This document shows, piece after piece, positions 30,834 through 40,375 of a stretch of 64,000 nucleotides of DNA. Within the stretch, counting starts at the first letter, position 1, and each line of letters starts with the position of its first letter. The translations under genes and the position numbers were made by a program. The DNA is from CAVRQM01 sp963838805. Its GTDB lineage: Bacteria; Pseudomonadota; Alphaproteobacteria; Acetobacterales; Acetobacteraceae. Under the pieces are notes generated by a model. It saw only the letters and a list, made by a program, of their open reading frames with translations, was not told the DNA's origin and did not search any database. Where the stretch lies: contig CAWISK010000013.1 in NCBI GenBank assembly GCA_963838805.1, forward strand, positions 1 through 64,000, read 5' to 3'.

Positions 30834-31808
30834 TTGCACGGCAGGCGGCGACGCGGGGTGGAATGGCCGACAGCGGCGCTGGTGGCGGTGATCTATGCCG
30901 CCTGGCTGCTGCTGACCTGGTTCCACACGGCGCTGCCCTGGCCGCTGCTGTTCGTGGCCGGCGCCTGGACGGTTGCGTGGCACGCCGCATTGCAGCACGA
31001 ACTGATCCACGGCCATCCCACCCGTCACCCCTGGCTGAACCGGGCGCTCGGCCTGCCGCCGCTGCTGCTGCATCTGCCGTACGACCGCTATCGCGCGCTG
31101 CATCTGGCGCACCATCGCGACGACCGGCTGACCGATCCTCTGGACGACCCGGAGACGCAGTATTTCACCCTGTCCGGCTGGCGCGCGCTGGGTCCGTTCG
31201 GCCGCGGCGCGGTGCGGGTGACGGAGCGTTTGGCCGGGCGGCTGGTCATCGGCCCGATCTGGGCCATCGGGCGCTTTGCGTGGGAGGAGGCCGGAGCGGT
31301 CCGCCGCGATGCGCCGGGCGTGCGGCGCGCCTGGACGTGGCATGCCGGCGGGCTGGCGGTCGTGCTGGCCTGGGTGGTTGGGGTCTGCGGCATGAACCTG
31401 TGGACTTACGCCGCATGCTTCTGGCTGCCGGGCATGGCCTTGCTGCTGCTGCGCTCCTTCGCCGAGCACCGGGCGGCGCCGCACCCCGAACACCGTACAG
31501 CCATCGTCGAGCATGCGCCGGTGCTGGGCCTGCTGTTCCTGTTCAACAACCTGCACCTGGCACATCACGAGCGCCCCGGCCTCGCCTGGTATCGCCTTCC
31601 GGCATGGTACCGCCACGAGCGCGAGCGCATGCTGCGCAAGAATGGCGGCCTGGTGTATCGGGGCTATGCCGACGTGATGCGGCGCTACCTGCTGGCCCCG
31701 CATGATCAGCCGGTGCATCCGCGCTATCAGGCGATCCCCGCGCCTGTGCTTGCCGGCACCGCGAGTGCCGAGCTGTCCGGCGCGGGTGCGGTCGGCGTGA
31801 GCGCCTAG
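30834..31808 (+). CDS. Membrane fatty-acid desaturase
   Basis: 324 residues with the three His boxes of membrane di-iron desaturases: HELIHGH (~res 57), HLAHH (~res 93) and HLAHHER late in the protein, plus hydrophobic segments before and between. It would insert a double bond into an acyl chain using O2 and an electron donor. TTG start preceded by GAGAGGGCAGGG. Divergent from the XRE/PhnD-like pair with a 119-nt shared control region. Confidence 0.9.
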   Translation: MHGRRRRGVEWPTAALVAVIYAAWLLLTWFHTALPWPLLFVAGAWTVAWHAALQHELIHGHPTRHPWLNRALGLPPLLLHLPYDRYRALHLAHHRDDRLTDPLDDPETQYFTLSGWRALGPFGRGAVRVTERLAGRLVIGPIWAIGRFAWEEAGAVRRDAPGVRRAWTWHAGGLAVVLAWVVGVCGMNLWTYAACFWLPGMALLLLRSFAEHRAAPHPEHRTAIVEHAPVLGLLFLFNNLHLAHHERPGLAWYRLPAWYRHERERMLRKNGGLVYRGYADVMRRYLLAPHDQPVHPRYQAIPAPVLAGTASAELSGAGAVGVSA

Positions 31809-31835
31809 CGTTACAGTTGCGGACCGTGCAACCGG

Positions 31836-31975
31836 TTGCCGAGTTCCGGACGCCAGCACCGGGACCGTGGTGTCGTCGGCGTGCAGCACCTGGCCGGCCC
31901 GGACCCGGCCCAGGTAGGCCGCGTTCGATGGGGTGCCGCCACAGCCCCGGCAGCACATTCCGGTTCGTGGGTGAC
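31836..31975 (-). mobile_element. IS66-family transposase remnant
   Basis: About 45 codons read VRAGQVLHADDTTVPVLA, the well-known DDE-site stretch of IS66 TnpC, flanked by unrelated sequence. No inverted repeats or accessory orfs remain. Confidence 0.65.
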
Positions 31976-32079
31976 GGTCCGGAATGACGACACTCGCGCG
32001 CCATTGCCGGCTTGCTGCCGGTCACGAGTGGGACCGTCCGGTTCGACGGCCACCCTTCTCCGGCTGCAACCGTAAGGAG

Positions 32080-32326
32080 TGGAGCCTGCTGCGGCGCGAA
32101 ATGGCGGTGATGTTCCAGGATCCGCTCGGCTCACTGCTCACTCAGCCCTCGCCTGCGCGTGCTGCTGGTGGAGCCATTCGCCATTCACGGTGCGCACCAT
32201 GCGATGAGGGCGGAGGTGGCGCGGCTGCTCGATTTCGTATCGGTGCAGGGGGAGATGCTGAACCTGCCCGCGCAGTTGAACCCAATCCGAGCGGACGGCG
32301 GAGCAGCCCGAAACGTCAGCCCTTGA
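32080..32326 (+). pseudogene. Oligopeptide ABC ATPase (DppF/OppF) remnant
   Basis: WSLLRREMAVMFQDPLGSL is the Q-loop region of peptide-importer ATPases. After a shift near 32150, LRVLLVEPFAIHG and VARLLDFV follow, as in DppF. Walker A, signature and Walker B parts are absent. It overlaps the 3' end of the convergent permease gene. Confidence 0.65.
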
Positions 32327-33162
32327 CGGCTCCCCCGGTCAGGCCCGCGACCAGCGTGCGTTGCAGGAACAGGCCGATCAGCACCGGGGGTGCCGCCGCG
32401 AGCAGGCCGGCCGCGGCGAGCAGGCCGTAATCGGTGATGCGCCCGGTGGCCAGGTTCGCAATCGCCACCGTCAGCGTCTGTGCCTGGCTGTCGCTGGTGA
32501 ACAGCAGCGCGTAGAGGAACTCGTCCCACACGATCAGCACCGACAGCAGTACCGCGGTGCCGATGATCGGCCGCGCCAGCGGCAGCGTCACGTGCAGGAG
32601 CGTGCGCCACAGCGCGGCACCGTCGATCGCCGCCGCCTCCTCCAGCTCCGCGGGGATCGCGTCGATACCGCCCTTGATGAGCCAGATCGCGAATGGCAGC
32701 ACGATCGTGGTGTCGGTCAGGATCAGCGCAAGCGGGGTGTTCAGCAGGTCGAGCGCCGACAGGATGCGGTACATCGGCACGACGAACAGGATCGGCGGCA
32801 GCATGTAGGTCGCCACGATCACGTACAACAGCGCGCCGTGGCGCCCGCGCAGACGGGAGAACACCCAGGCCGCCGGTATCGCCAGCACGAACGAGATCGC
32901 GGTGACTGCCCGCCGCCACGATCAGCGTGTTGCGCAGCGACGCTACGAACATCGCTCCCTGGCTGTTGGCGGCAAGCGACAGCAATCGCCCGTAGCGCGA
33001 CAGGTCGAGCGCGCGCGGCACCCAGCGCAGCGGCAGCGTGGTCAGGTCGTTGATGCTGCTGACGCTCATCACTACCAGCCAGGCGAGCGGGGCCAGCACC
33101 ACCAGGGCGACCAGCAGCAGCGCGGCATGAGCCGCCGCCGAGGCCACGCGGCCGCGCTTCAT
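32316..33162 (-). CDS. Sugar ABC transporter permease (MalG-like), one frameshift
   Basis: About 281 residues once the extra C near 32907 is skipped. The N-terminus LVVLAPLAWLVVMSVSS is helix 1; the EAA loop reads EEAAAIDGAALWRTLLHVTL; the tail LQRTLVAGLTGGAVKG is canonical. It starts by ATGA overlap with the MalF-like gene. It is the last gene of a Gfo/Idh - binding protein - permease - permease operon. Confidence 0.85.
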
Positions 33163-34028
33163 GCTGCCGCCTGCTGGCGCCGCAAGGACATGACGTAGCC
33201 TGCGATCAGCAGCAGGCTCAGCAGCACCGACAGCAGCGACAGGGCCGCCCCATAGCCGCTGTGGTGGAATGAGAACGCCTGCTGATACACCAGGATGGCG
33301 AGCGAGCGGGAGGCGTTGAGCGGGCCACCCCGCGTCATCACCCAGATCACGTCGAACACCTTCACCGCCTCGATCACGCGCAGCACCACCACGATGGAAA
33401 ACGGCACCAGGATCGAGGGCCAGGTCACGGCCAGGAAGCGCGCCCAGACGCCGGCGCCGTCGATGGCGGCCGCGTCGTGCAGCTCCTTCGGCACGCCCTG
33501 CAAGGCTGCGAGCAGGATCAGCGCTACCAGCGGAAAGGTCTTCCAGATATCGGCCGCCGCGATCGCATATAAGGCGATACCGGGATCGCCCAGCCAGCTC
33601 ATGTACTGCCCGATCACTCCGGTCTGCGTCAGCGCCGCGTTCAGCGCGCCGAATTCGGGATCGTAGATCACCCGCCACATCAGCGCGTTGATCACGGTCG
33701 GCAGCGCCCAGGGCACGATCAGCAGCCCGCGCACGAAGCCCCGGCCGACCAGCTTCTGGTCGAGCAGCAGCGCCACCAGCAGACCCAGCACCATCTCGAT
33801 GCCGATGGTCACGATTGTGAACGTCACCGTGACGCGCAGCGCCTGCCAGAATGCGTCTGAGGACAGCGCGCGCCGGTAATTCTCGAGGCCAACCCAGCCG
33901 CCGCCGCTGCCGATCAGGGCGGCGGAGGTGAACGACAGGCGCACCGTCTCGACCAGCGGATAGCCGATGATGGCGGCCAGAACCAGCAGCACCGGAGCCA
34001 GCAGCCAGACGGCGCGCCGCTTGCGCAT
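33159..34028 (-). CDS. Sugar ABC transporter permease (MalF-like)
   Basis: 289 residues, inner membrane, intact. It starts MRKRRAVWLLAPVLLVLAAI; the EAA loop DAAAIDGAGVWARFLAVTWP is near res 200, and VIWVMTRGGPLNAS is the typical segment after it. It follows the binding-protein gene by about 20 nt and overlaps the next permease. Confidence 0.9.
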   Translation of the reverse strand: MRKRRAVWLLAPVLLVLAAIIGYPLVETVRLSFTSAALIGSGGGWVGLENYRRALSSDAFWQALRVTVTFTIVTIGIEMVLGLLVALLLDQKLVGRGFVRGLLIVPWALPTVINALMWRVIYDPEFGALNAALTQTGVIGQYMSWLGDPGIALYAIAAADIWKTFPLVALILLAALQGVPKELHDAAAIDGAGVWARFLAVTWPSILVPFSIVVVLRVIEAVKVFDVIWVMTRGGPLNASRSLAILVYQQAFSFHHSGYGAALSLLSVLLSLLLIAGYVMSLRRQQAAA

Positions 34029-34048
34029 GCGCGCCGTTGCGACGGTCC

Positions 34049-35299
34049 TCAGTCGTTCCCGCCGAGCGCCTTGGCGGCGGCCTGGAGCGCCGCGGCCGGC
34101 TCCGCGCGTCCGGTCGCAATCTGTTGCAGCGACTGCTGGAGCGTGGTCGAGAACTGCTGGTAGTTCACGACCTCGGGGCGATTGGTCATCACCGCGAACG
34201 ATGCTTTCGCCGCCGCCAGCAGCTCGGTCCGGCCGGCGATCACTTTCGGATCGTCGAACGAGCCTTTCCACATCGGCAGGCTGTTGGTGGCGTAGGCGTC
34301 CTGCACCTTCTGGGACGTGAGATACAGGATGTAGTCCCATGCGGCGTCCTTGTGCTGGCTGTTGCTTGGGATGCACAGCGGCTGCGAGCCGTTGGTCGCA
34401 CCCACGTCACCCGGCTTCAGCCCGGGTGCGGCCACCACTCCGACCTGGCCCGCGATCTTGGTGTCGTTGCTCGGCGTGTTGGCGCCGTCCCACATATAGG
34501 TCCAGTTCAGGGCCATCGCCGCCTGCCCGCTGGAGAACACGCGTTTCACGTCGTCCTCGACATATTCCAGCGAATGCGGGTTCGTGACCTTGTCCTTCAG
34601 GATACTTTGCGCCATCCATTTCGCGGCTTCCAGCCCGCCACCGGTCTGGAACACCGGCTTGCCCGCGGCATCGACGAACTTGCCGTCGAAGCCGGCCAGG
34701 ATCGCCGCATAGTCGGCGGTCAGTGCCTCGTTCTGGCTCCAGCTCGAGACCAGCGGATATTGGACGATGCCCTTCTGCTTCAACAGGATCGCGTCCTGTT
34801 CGACCTCGGCCCAGGTGCGTGGCGGCGTGGCGATCCCGGCCTTGGCGAACATCGCCTTGTTGTAGAACAGGAACTTCGAATCGACGATCCACGGCAGGCC
34901 GTAGAACTTGCCCTGGTACTCCGCGCTGCCGAGTGCTCCGGTCAGGATGCCGTTGCGCAATTCCGGGGTCATGCGCGACGTGACGTCCTCGACGACGCCG
35001 TTGACGGCGTATTCGGGCGTCCACACGCTGTCGGACAGGACCACGTCATAGGCGTGGCTCGATCCCTTCGCCAGCACGGTCTTGTCGTGCAGCGCCTCGT
35101 ACGGGACGAACTCCAGATCAACCTTGATGCCGGGATGCGCCTTGGCATAGGCGTCCGTCATCGCCCTGATATCCTGCTCGCTGTAGCCGGCCTGCGCCTG
35201 GAACAGCGCGTGCAACGTCGTGTCGGCGGCCGCGCCGCGCGCCACGCCCTGCAATCCCACCGCCATCGTGGCGATAGCGACTATCGATCCGATCCGCAT
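34049..35299 (-). CDS. Sugar ABC transporter solute-binding protein
   Basis: 416 residues, intact, with a signal peptide ending near GVARGAAA. Family-1 sugar binding protein: AYAKAHPGIKVDLEFVPYEA, YGLPWIVDSKFLFYNKAMFA and FSSGQAAMALNWTYMWDGAN. It delivers a carbohydrate, probably a monosaccharide derivative or disaccharide, to the two permeases downstream. No ATPase gene accompanies it. Confidence 0.9.
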   Translation of the reverse strand: MRIGSIVAIATMAVGLQGVARGAAADTTLHALFQAQAGYSEQDIRAMTDAYAKAHPGIKVDLEFVPYEALHDKTVLAKGSSHAYDVVLSDSVWTPEYAVNGVVEDVTSRMTPELRNGILTGALGSAEYQGKFYGLPWIVDSKFLFYNKAMFAKAGIATPPRTWAEVEQDAILLKQKGIVQYPLVSSWSQNEALTADYAAILAGFDGKFVDAAGKPVFQTGGGLEAAKWMAQSILKDKVTNPHSLEYVEDDVKRVFSSGQAAMALNWTYMWDGANTPSNDTKIAGQVGVVAAPGLKPGDVGATNGSQPLCIPSNSQHKDAAWDYILYLTSQKVQDAYATNSLPMWKGSFDDPKVIAGRTELLAAAKASFAVMTNRPEVVNYQQFSTTLQQSLQQIATGRAEPAAALQAAAKALGGND

Positions 35300-35331
35300 G
35301 GCTCGCTCCCTGGGTTTATGGTTTCAGTCGT

Positions 35332-36453
35332 TCAGTGACCATCGAGCATTCGCTGCGCCAGTCCCGGCTCGCGCCAGAAATCGATGGGTCTGGCCGGGCC
35401 ACGTGGGCGGAACGGCAGCGTCACCTTGCGCCCAAGACCCGCCGAGGCATAGGCCGCGAACAGGATCTCCTGCACCACGCGACCATCCTCGCCGGTTGAG
35501 CGCGGTTGTTCGCGACCACGCACGCAGCGGGCGAAGTGCTGCATTTCCTGCGGGAATCCATAATTATACAGCTCGTCGAACACCGGCCAGGACCAGCCTT
35601 GCGTGCCGGGCGCCTTCTCGACCGCGTAGCCATATCCGGTTTCGCTATAGGTCGGCAGCGCGTTGCCCATGTGCAGATCGGCGTAGGTAACGCCGTGCGA
35701 GCCGAGCACCTCGATCCTGTCCTCCATGCCACCGCGGCGCGCCCAGCTATCCTCGATGATGCCGAGCGCCCCGTCCTCGAACTCCAGGATGACGTGCGCG
35801 GTGTCGTCGCCTTCCGTCCTGTCGCCGTGGACCTGTGTGCTCAGCGAGGCGTACACGCTCCTCACCGACCGGCGGCCCAGGAACCAGTAGCAGAACGCGA
35901 TGCCGTGGCATCCGAGATCCATCAGGCAGCCCCCGCCCGCCTGATCCATGTTCCAGAACCAGGGCGAATGCGGCCCGAAATGTCGCTCCAGCTGTTTGAC
36001 CTGATGCACACGGCCGAACGCGCCCTCATCGGCCATCTGCTTGGCCTTCACGTATTTCGGCGTGAAGAACAGTTCCTCCGCATACATCAGCAGCACGCCC
36101 TGGCGCCGGCAGATCTCGATCATCTCGTCGGCTTCGTCGAGCGTGACGCAGAGCGGCTTCTCGCAGACGACATGCTTGCCCGCCCTGGCGATGTCTCCCG
36201 CCATCGCCGCGTGCAAGCCGTTGGGGGCGGTGATCGTCACCATCTCGATGTCCGGCTCGCGCAGCATCTCGCGGTAGTCGAGGAAGTGGCGCGGTATGCC
36301 GTAGCGCTCGGCCAGGTGCCTGGCATTGCCGGGGGTGGGCGAGGCGACCGCCACCACCTCCGCCTCGTCGGGCAGGATCTGGAAGGAGGCGGCGTGAATA
36401 TCAGCCTCGAAGCGCGAGCCGATGATGCCGACCTTGACCTTGCCCCTGGACAC
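35332..36453 (-). CDS. Gfo/Idh/MocA-family oxidoreductase
   Basis: 373 residues from a GTG start; the Rossmann strand VKVGIIGSRFEADIHAAS is at the N-terminus and CEKPLC (~res 95) holds the catalytic-site Lys of the family. GGCLMDLGCHGI is the C-terminal domain signature. It oxidises or reduces a sugar, inositol or amino-sugar with NAD(P). First gene of the minus-strand sugar operon, so it likely processes the imported sugar. Divergent from the ROK regulator. Confidence 0.88.
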   Translation of the reverse strand: MSRGKVKVGIIGSRFEADIHAASFQILPDEAEVVAVASPTPGNARHLAERYGIPRHFLDYREMLREPDIEMVTITAPNGLHAAMAGDIARAGKHVVCEKPLCVTLDEADEMIEICRRQGVLLMYAEELFFTPKYVKAKQMADEGAFGRVHQVKQLERHFGPHSPWFWNMDQAGGGCLMDLGCHGIAFCYWFLGRRSVRSVYASLSTQVHGDRTEGDDTAHVILEFEDGALGIIEDSWARRGGMEDRIEVLGSHGVTYADLHMGNALPTYSETGYGYAVEKAPGTQGWSWPVFDELYNYGFPQEMQHFARCVRGREQPRSTGEDGRVVQEILFAAYASAGLGRKVTLPFRPRGPARPIDFWREPGLAQRMLDGH

Positions 36454-36531
36454 CGTTCCGGCCGCCCTTTTTGACGCTTCCCAGCAGAGTAATTCCAGTG
36501 CATTGAAGTTTGCAAGCGTCAGGAGGAAGGA
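36454..36531. promoter_or_regulatory. Divergent promoter Gfo-Idh / ROK regulator
   Basis: 78 nt with AT-rich AGTAATTCCAGTGCATTG and a strong AGGAGGAAGG ribosome site directly before the ROK GTG. It is the likely operator region for the ROK protein. Confidence 0.6.
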
Positions 36532-37779
36532 GTGGCGGAGAGCCTGGTGGCGGGGCGGGGCACCCGGCTCGGTCGGGCCGGGGAACGGGCGCGGCGGGAG
36601 AACCGGCGCAGCGTCTTCGAGCTGATCCAGCGTCGCCTGGCCACCAGCCGGGCCGAACTGACCCGCGCCACGTCGCTGAGCCCGCAGACCGTCTCCAACA
36701 TCATCGTGGAGCTGCAGGCGGCCCGCCTGATCGAGCCAATAGGGCGCGTCTATGGCGGCATCGGCCAACCGCCCGTCACCTATCGCGTCAACCCGTCCGC
36801 CGGCGTCTCCATCGGCATCCACGTCGATCGCGGCCATCTGCGCGGGGTGCGTGTGGACGCGGCACTCAATGTGCTCGTGCAGACCGAACGGGCGCTCGAC
36901 GCCCGCTCCGCCGCCTCGCTGCACCGCGCGGTGTGCGCGCTGGCGCTGGAACTCGCCCAGCCGGACGGCGCGGTGCCGGTCTGGGGGCTTGGCGTGGCCG
37001 CACCTCGTCTGGTCGATTCGCGCGTGACCAACCGCCGCGCGCTCCAGGGCCGGCTCTGGGCGGAGCTGTACGCGGGCGGCTTTGACGCGCGCCTCGCCGA
37101 TGAGCTGGAACTGCCGGTCATCATCGAGAACGACGCCAATGCCGGCGCGCTGGGCGAAATGGCGTTCGGGGTCGGACGGGAACTGTCGAGCTTCTGTTAC
37201 CTGTTCGTCGGTCGCGGACTTGGATGCGGCATGGTCGAGCGGGGCCGGGTGGTCCGCGGCGGCTGGCGCAACGCGGGCGAGATCGGGCATGTGCCGCTGC
37301 CGGACGCATCCGGCGAGGCGATCGAACACGGCCTGTCGATCGATGGCCTGCTCGCGCATCTGCACGCCTCGGGCGGAGCTCGGCTCGTGCCCTCGGTGGC
37401 CTCGCTCGCGGCGCGGCACGCGACGGGAACCGCCGCTTGGCTCGCGCGGGCGGCGCCACTGCTGCGCTGGATCGCGATGCTGTTGGAAACCATGCTCGAC
37501 CCGGAACGCATCGTGGTCGGCAGCTACCTGCCACGGCCATTGCTGCGGGATTTGATCGCCGGTGCGGAGCCGCTGCGCCACTCCATCTCCGCGCGCGAAG
37601 GCCGCGTGAGCTCGCGGCTCGTCCCGGACGCGGGCGGCCATAAGGCCGTGGCGCTGGGCGCCGCCATTGCCCCGCTGCTGGCCGCCCTCGATCCGGCGCC
37701 GGAAGAAAACTGGGCTGTCCAGGGGACGCTGCCGGATATCTATGCCGCCCATCCGACTGCTGGAAGGCGCCTTGCCTAA
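36532..37779 (+). CDS. ROK-family transcriptional regulator
   Basis: 415 residues. The N-terminal winged helix (FELIQRRLATSRAELTRATS, SPQTVSNIIVELQAARLI) precedes a ROK sugar-binding domain with ENDANAGALGEMAFG and a degenerate glycine loop. The cysteines of the ROK zinc site are not seen (the segment reads VPLPDASGEAIEHGLS). NagC/XylR-type repressors of this class sense a sugar or amino-sugar. Divergent from the sugar operon and upstream of an amino-sugar deaminase-like gene and a ROK kinase, so it probably controls all three. Confidence 0.88.
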   Translation: MAESLVAGRGTRLGRAGERARRENRRSVFELIQRRLATSRAELTRATSLSPQTVSNIIVELQAARLIEPIGRVYGGIGQPPVTYRVNPSAGVSIGIHVDRGHLRGVRVDAALNVLVQTERALDARSAASLHRAVCALALELAQPDGAVPVWGLGVAAPRLVDSRVTNRRALQGRLWAELYAGGFDARLADELELPVIIENDANAGALGEMAFGVGRELSSFCYLFVGRGLGCGMVERGRVVRGGWRNAGEIGHVPLPDASGEAIEHGLSIDGLLAHLHASGGARLVPSVASLAARHATGTAAWLARAAPLLRWIAMLLETMLDPERIVVGSYLPRPLLRDLIAGAEPLRHSISAREGRVSSRLVPDAGGHKAVALGAAIAPLLAALDPAPEENWAVQGTLPDIYAAHPTAGRRLA

Positions 37780-37816
37780 TGCAACACGTTGGAATTACCT
37801 TCCGGCCGCTGCGACC

Positions 37817-38599
37817 ATGAGGTGGTGGATGCGCTGCGTGGCGCTGGACAGTCCGGAGGCCATCGGCCGAGCGGTCGCATGCGACATCGCCGGTCGCATC
37901 GCGGCAGGCCCGCATGATCGCCCCTTCCTGCTGGGCTGTCCCGGCGGCCGCAGCGCGCGACCCGTCTATGCGGCGCTCGCGCGCGAACGGTTGGATCTCC
38001 GCGCGCCTGGTGATCGTGATGATGGATGAATATCTGTGGCCATCCAGGGGCCGGCCTCGCCTGCGTGCCGGCCAGCGTGCATTACAGTTGCCGCCGGTTC
38101 GCCCGCAATGAGATCGCCGGTGTGCTGAACGAGCGCCGCGATCCCCGCGAGCATATGCCGCCAGACAATATCTGGCTGCCCGACCCGGCCGATCCCGCCG
38201 CCTACGACGCGCGCATCGCGGCGCACGGTGGCATCGGCCTGTTCATCCTCGCCTGCGGCGCGGGCGACGGCCATGTGGCGTTCAACCCACCCGGCAGCGC
38301 GCGCGACAGCCGTACGCGAATCGTGACCCTGGCCGAGCAGACGCGGCAGGACAACATGGCCACTTTCCCGGATTTCTCCTCGCTCGACGAAGTGCCGCGC
38401 CACGGCGTCACCGTCGGCGTAGGCACCATCGCCGAGCACTCGCACGCCGCGGCGATGATCGTGTGGGGTGCCGACAAGCGGCTCGCATGGCGCCGGCTGA
38501 ACGCAGGCGGACGAATACGAGCCGGATTGGCCGGCGAGCGTGATCGCAGCATGCCGGAACGCCACTCTGTATGGCGACCGCGCGGCTTGCGCGGGTTGA
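37817..38599 (+). pseudogene. NagB-like glucosamine-6-phosphate deaminase, broken
   Basis: Protein-like segments appear in successive frames: DSPEAIGRAVACDIAGRIA and LGCPGGRS..VYAAL, then LVIVMMDEYL (NagB active-site loop), then GGIGLFILACGAGDGHVAFN and SLDEVPRHGVTVGVGTI, and finally ADEYEPDWPASVIAACRNA. At least three shifts (near 38000, 38030 and 38505) separate them. The domain order and length fit the glucosamine-6-phosphate isomerase/deaminase family. The start at ATG 37817 is provisional. Confidence 0.7.
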
Positions 38600-38602
38600 T
38601 CC

Positions 38603-39505
38603 GTGCAGCGTGAGTGTGCAATCGGAGTCGACATCGGCGGTACCAAGATCGCGGCCGGCCTGGTGGAGCGGGGCAGCGGTCAGGTGCTCGCGCGGGTTCA
38701 GGTGCCGACCGCGCCGCGCGAGGGTGGCGCTGCGGTGCTGGGCCGAACCCGCGAAGCGATCGCCGCCATGCAGCGGGTCGCGCGCGAGCAGGAGCGTCGC
38801 ATCCTTGGCGTGGGCCTCGGCGTGCCCGAATTGGTGTCCAACCGCGGCGAGATCGCGAGCGCCTGGAACTTTGACTGGCGCGGCATCGATCTCGCATCGG
38901 TTTTGCATGAGGACCGGCTGGTGGTCGAGAGCGACGTGCGCGCCGCGGCCTTGGCGGAGCTGCGACATGGGCATGGGCGCGGCCTGGGCAGCTTCGCGTT
39001 GATCGTCATGGGTACAGGATTGAGCTATGCCCTGTGCGTCGAGGGCCGGATCCATCGCGGCGCGCGCGGCTTTGCCATCCATTTCGCAACCAGCAGCCAG
39101 CAGCCCGTCTGTTCGCATTGTGGCCGGCAAGGCCCGTTCAACCTGGAGGGACTGGCGTCGGCTGGCGGACTGGCCGCCACCTATGAGCATCGGACTGGCG
39201 CGCCGCCGAGCGATCTCGGCACCCTGATCGAAGGCGGCCGCGACGCCACGGGTGCGGTGCTGTTCGAGCAGGCCACGACCGCCCTCGCGGCGGCACTTGG
39301 CCAGATGGTCGACATGCTTGATCCTGACGCGCTCGTGCTGAGCGGCGGTCTGTCGCGCTCACCTCGCTTCGTGGCGGCGCTGGCACGCAAGCTTCCGGCC
39401 AGCATCTTTGCCGAAGGGGCCCGAGACGTGCCGCTGCTGACGAGCGCCTGCGGCGCGGATGCCGGCATTGTCGGCGCCGCCTGCGCGGTGTTCGCTCTCG
39501 CCTGA
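38603..39505 (+). CDS. ROK-family sugar kinase
   Basis: 300 residues, GTG start. The phosphate loop AIGVDIGGTKIAAGLVE is at the N-terminus; VVESDVRAAALAEL and IVMGTGLSYALCVEG follow. CSHCGRQGPFNLEGLASA keeps only two cysteines of the usual zinc site. It phosphorylates a hexose, or an amino-hexose given the NagB-like neighbour. Follows that gene by three bases. Confidence 0.85.
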   Translation: MQRECAIGVDIGGTKIAAGLVERGSGQVLARVQVPTAPREGGAAVLGRTREAIAAMQRVAREQERRILGVGLGVPELVSNRGEIASAWNFDWRGIDLASVLHEDRLVVESDVRAAALAELRHGHGRGLGSFALIVMGTGLSYALCVEGRIHRGARGFAIHFATSSQQPVCSHCGRQGPFNLEGLASAGGLAATYEHRTGAPPSDLGTLIEGGRDATGAVLFEQATTALAAALGQMVDMLDPDALVLSGGLSRSPRFVAALARKLPASIFAEGARDVPLLTSACGADAGIVGAACAVFALA

Positions 39506-39553
39506 TTTCGGGCGACGGAGGTTCCGACGCCGAAGCGGCGCCTGGTGCACGCG

Positions 39554-40375
39554 CTACTTGCCAATGCCGGCGGTCAAGCCGCGGACGAAAAAGGACTGGC
39601 TGCCCAGATAGACCACGACCAGGGGCAGGATCGACAGCAACGCGCCGGCCATCATCAGCGGTTCGTTCGTGGAGTAGCGACCCTGGAACAGGGCAAGCCC
39701 GGCCATCAGCGTCCGCTGCTGGTCGTTCTGAAGGAACACCAGCGCGAACAGCAGCTCGTTCCAAACCCAGATGGAGTTCACGATCACCAGGGTCGCGGTG
39801 GTGGCGACCGACAGCGGCATGACGATACGGAACAGAATGTGTCCGGGAGAAGCGCCGTCGATCGTCGCAGCCTCGATCAGCTCGTTCGGCAGTTCACGAA
39901 AAAAATTGACTAGGAAGAAAATCGAGAACGGAACCAGCAGGCCAGTGTACACCAGGATGACGGAGGGCAGGGTGTTGATCAGCCCTGTCCGCACCATCAA
40001 CGTAAACAGCGGCACGACGAGCGCCACCGGCGGGAGCGCCATTAGGACGATATTCAGCTCCACGAACACGTGCCGGCCAAAAAACCGGCCGAATGCGACT
40101 GCATAGGCCGCCAGCACGGCGATCAGCGTCGCGACGCCGACCGGGACGATCACGACCAGCACGCTGTTCAGCGTCCAGCGCGTGAACGGCATCACGGTGA
40201 ACAGCTCCAGGAAATTGGCGAAGGTCGGCGCAAGCGGCAATCCGGTCGGGTCGGCCGTGTAAGCCTGTGGTGTCTTCAGCGCGGTCTGAATGACGAACCA
40301 GAGCGGGTAGAGCGAGACGAGGCTGAGCGGGATCAACACCGCCTGCTGGCCGGCGGAAATGGCCAGGCGCCTCAC
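39554..40375 (-). CDS. Sugar ABC transporter permease (MalG-like)
   Basis: 273 residues from a GTG that overlaps the upstream permease stop (GTGA). ISLVSLYPLWFVIQTALKTP-like helix 1; the EAA loop is IEAATIDGASPGHILFRIVM; the tail QSFFVRGLTAGIGK is canonical. Last gene of the SDR - binding protein - permease - permease operon. The frame is intact. Confidence 0.9.
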   Translation of the reverse strand: MRRLAISAGQQAVLIPLSLVSLYPLWFVIQTALKTPQAYTADPTGLPLAPTFANFLELFTVMPFTRWTLNSVLVVIVPVGVATLIAVLAAYAVAFGRFFGRHVFVELNIVLMALPPVALVVPLFTLMVRTGLINTLPSVILVYTGLLVPFSIFFLVNFFRELPNELIEAATIDGASPGHILFRIVMPLSVATTATLVIVNSIWVWNELLFALVFLQNDQQRTLMAGLALFQGRYSTNEPLMMAGALLSILPLVVVYLGSQSFFVRGLTAGIGK

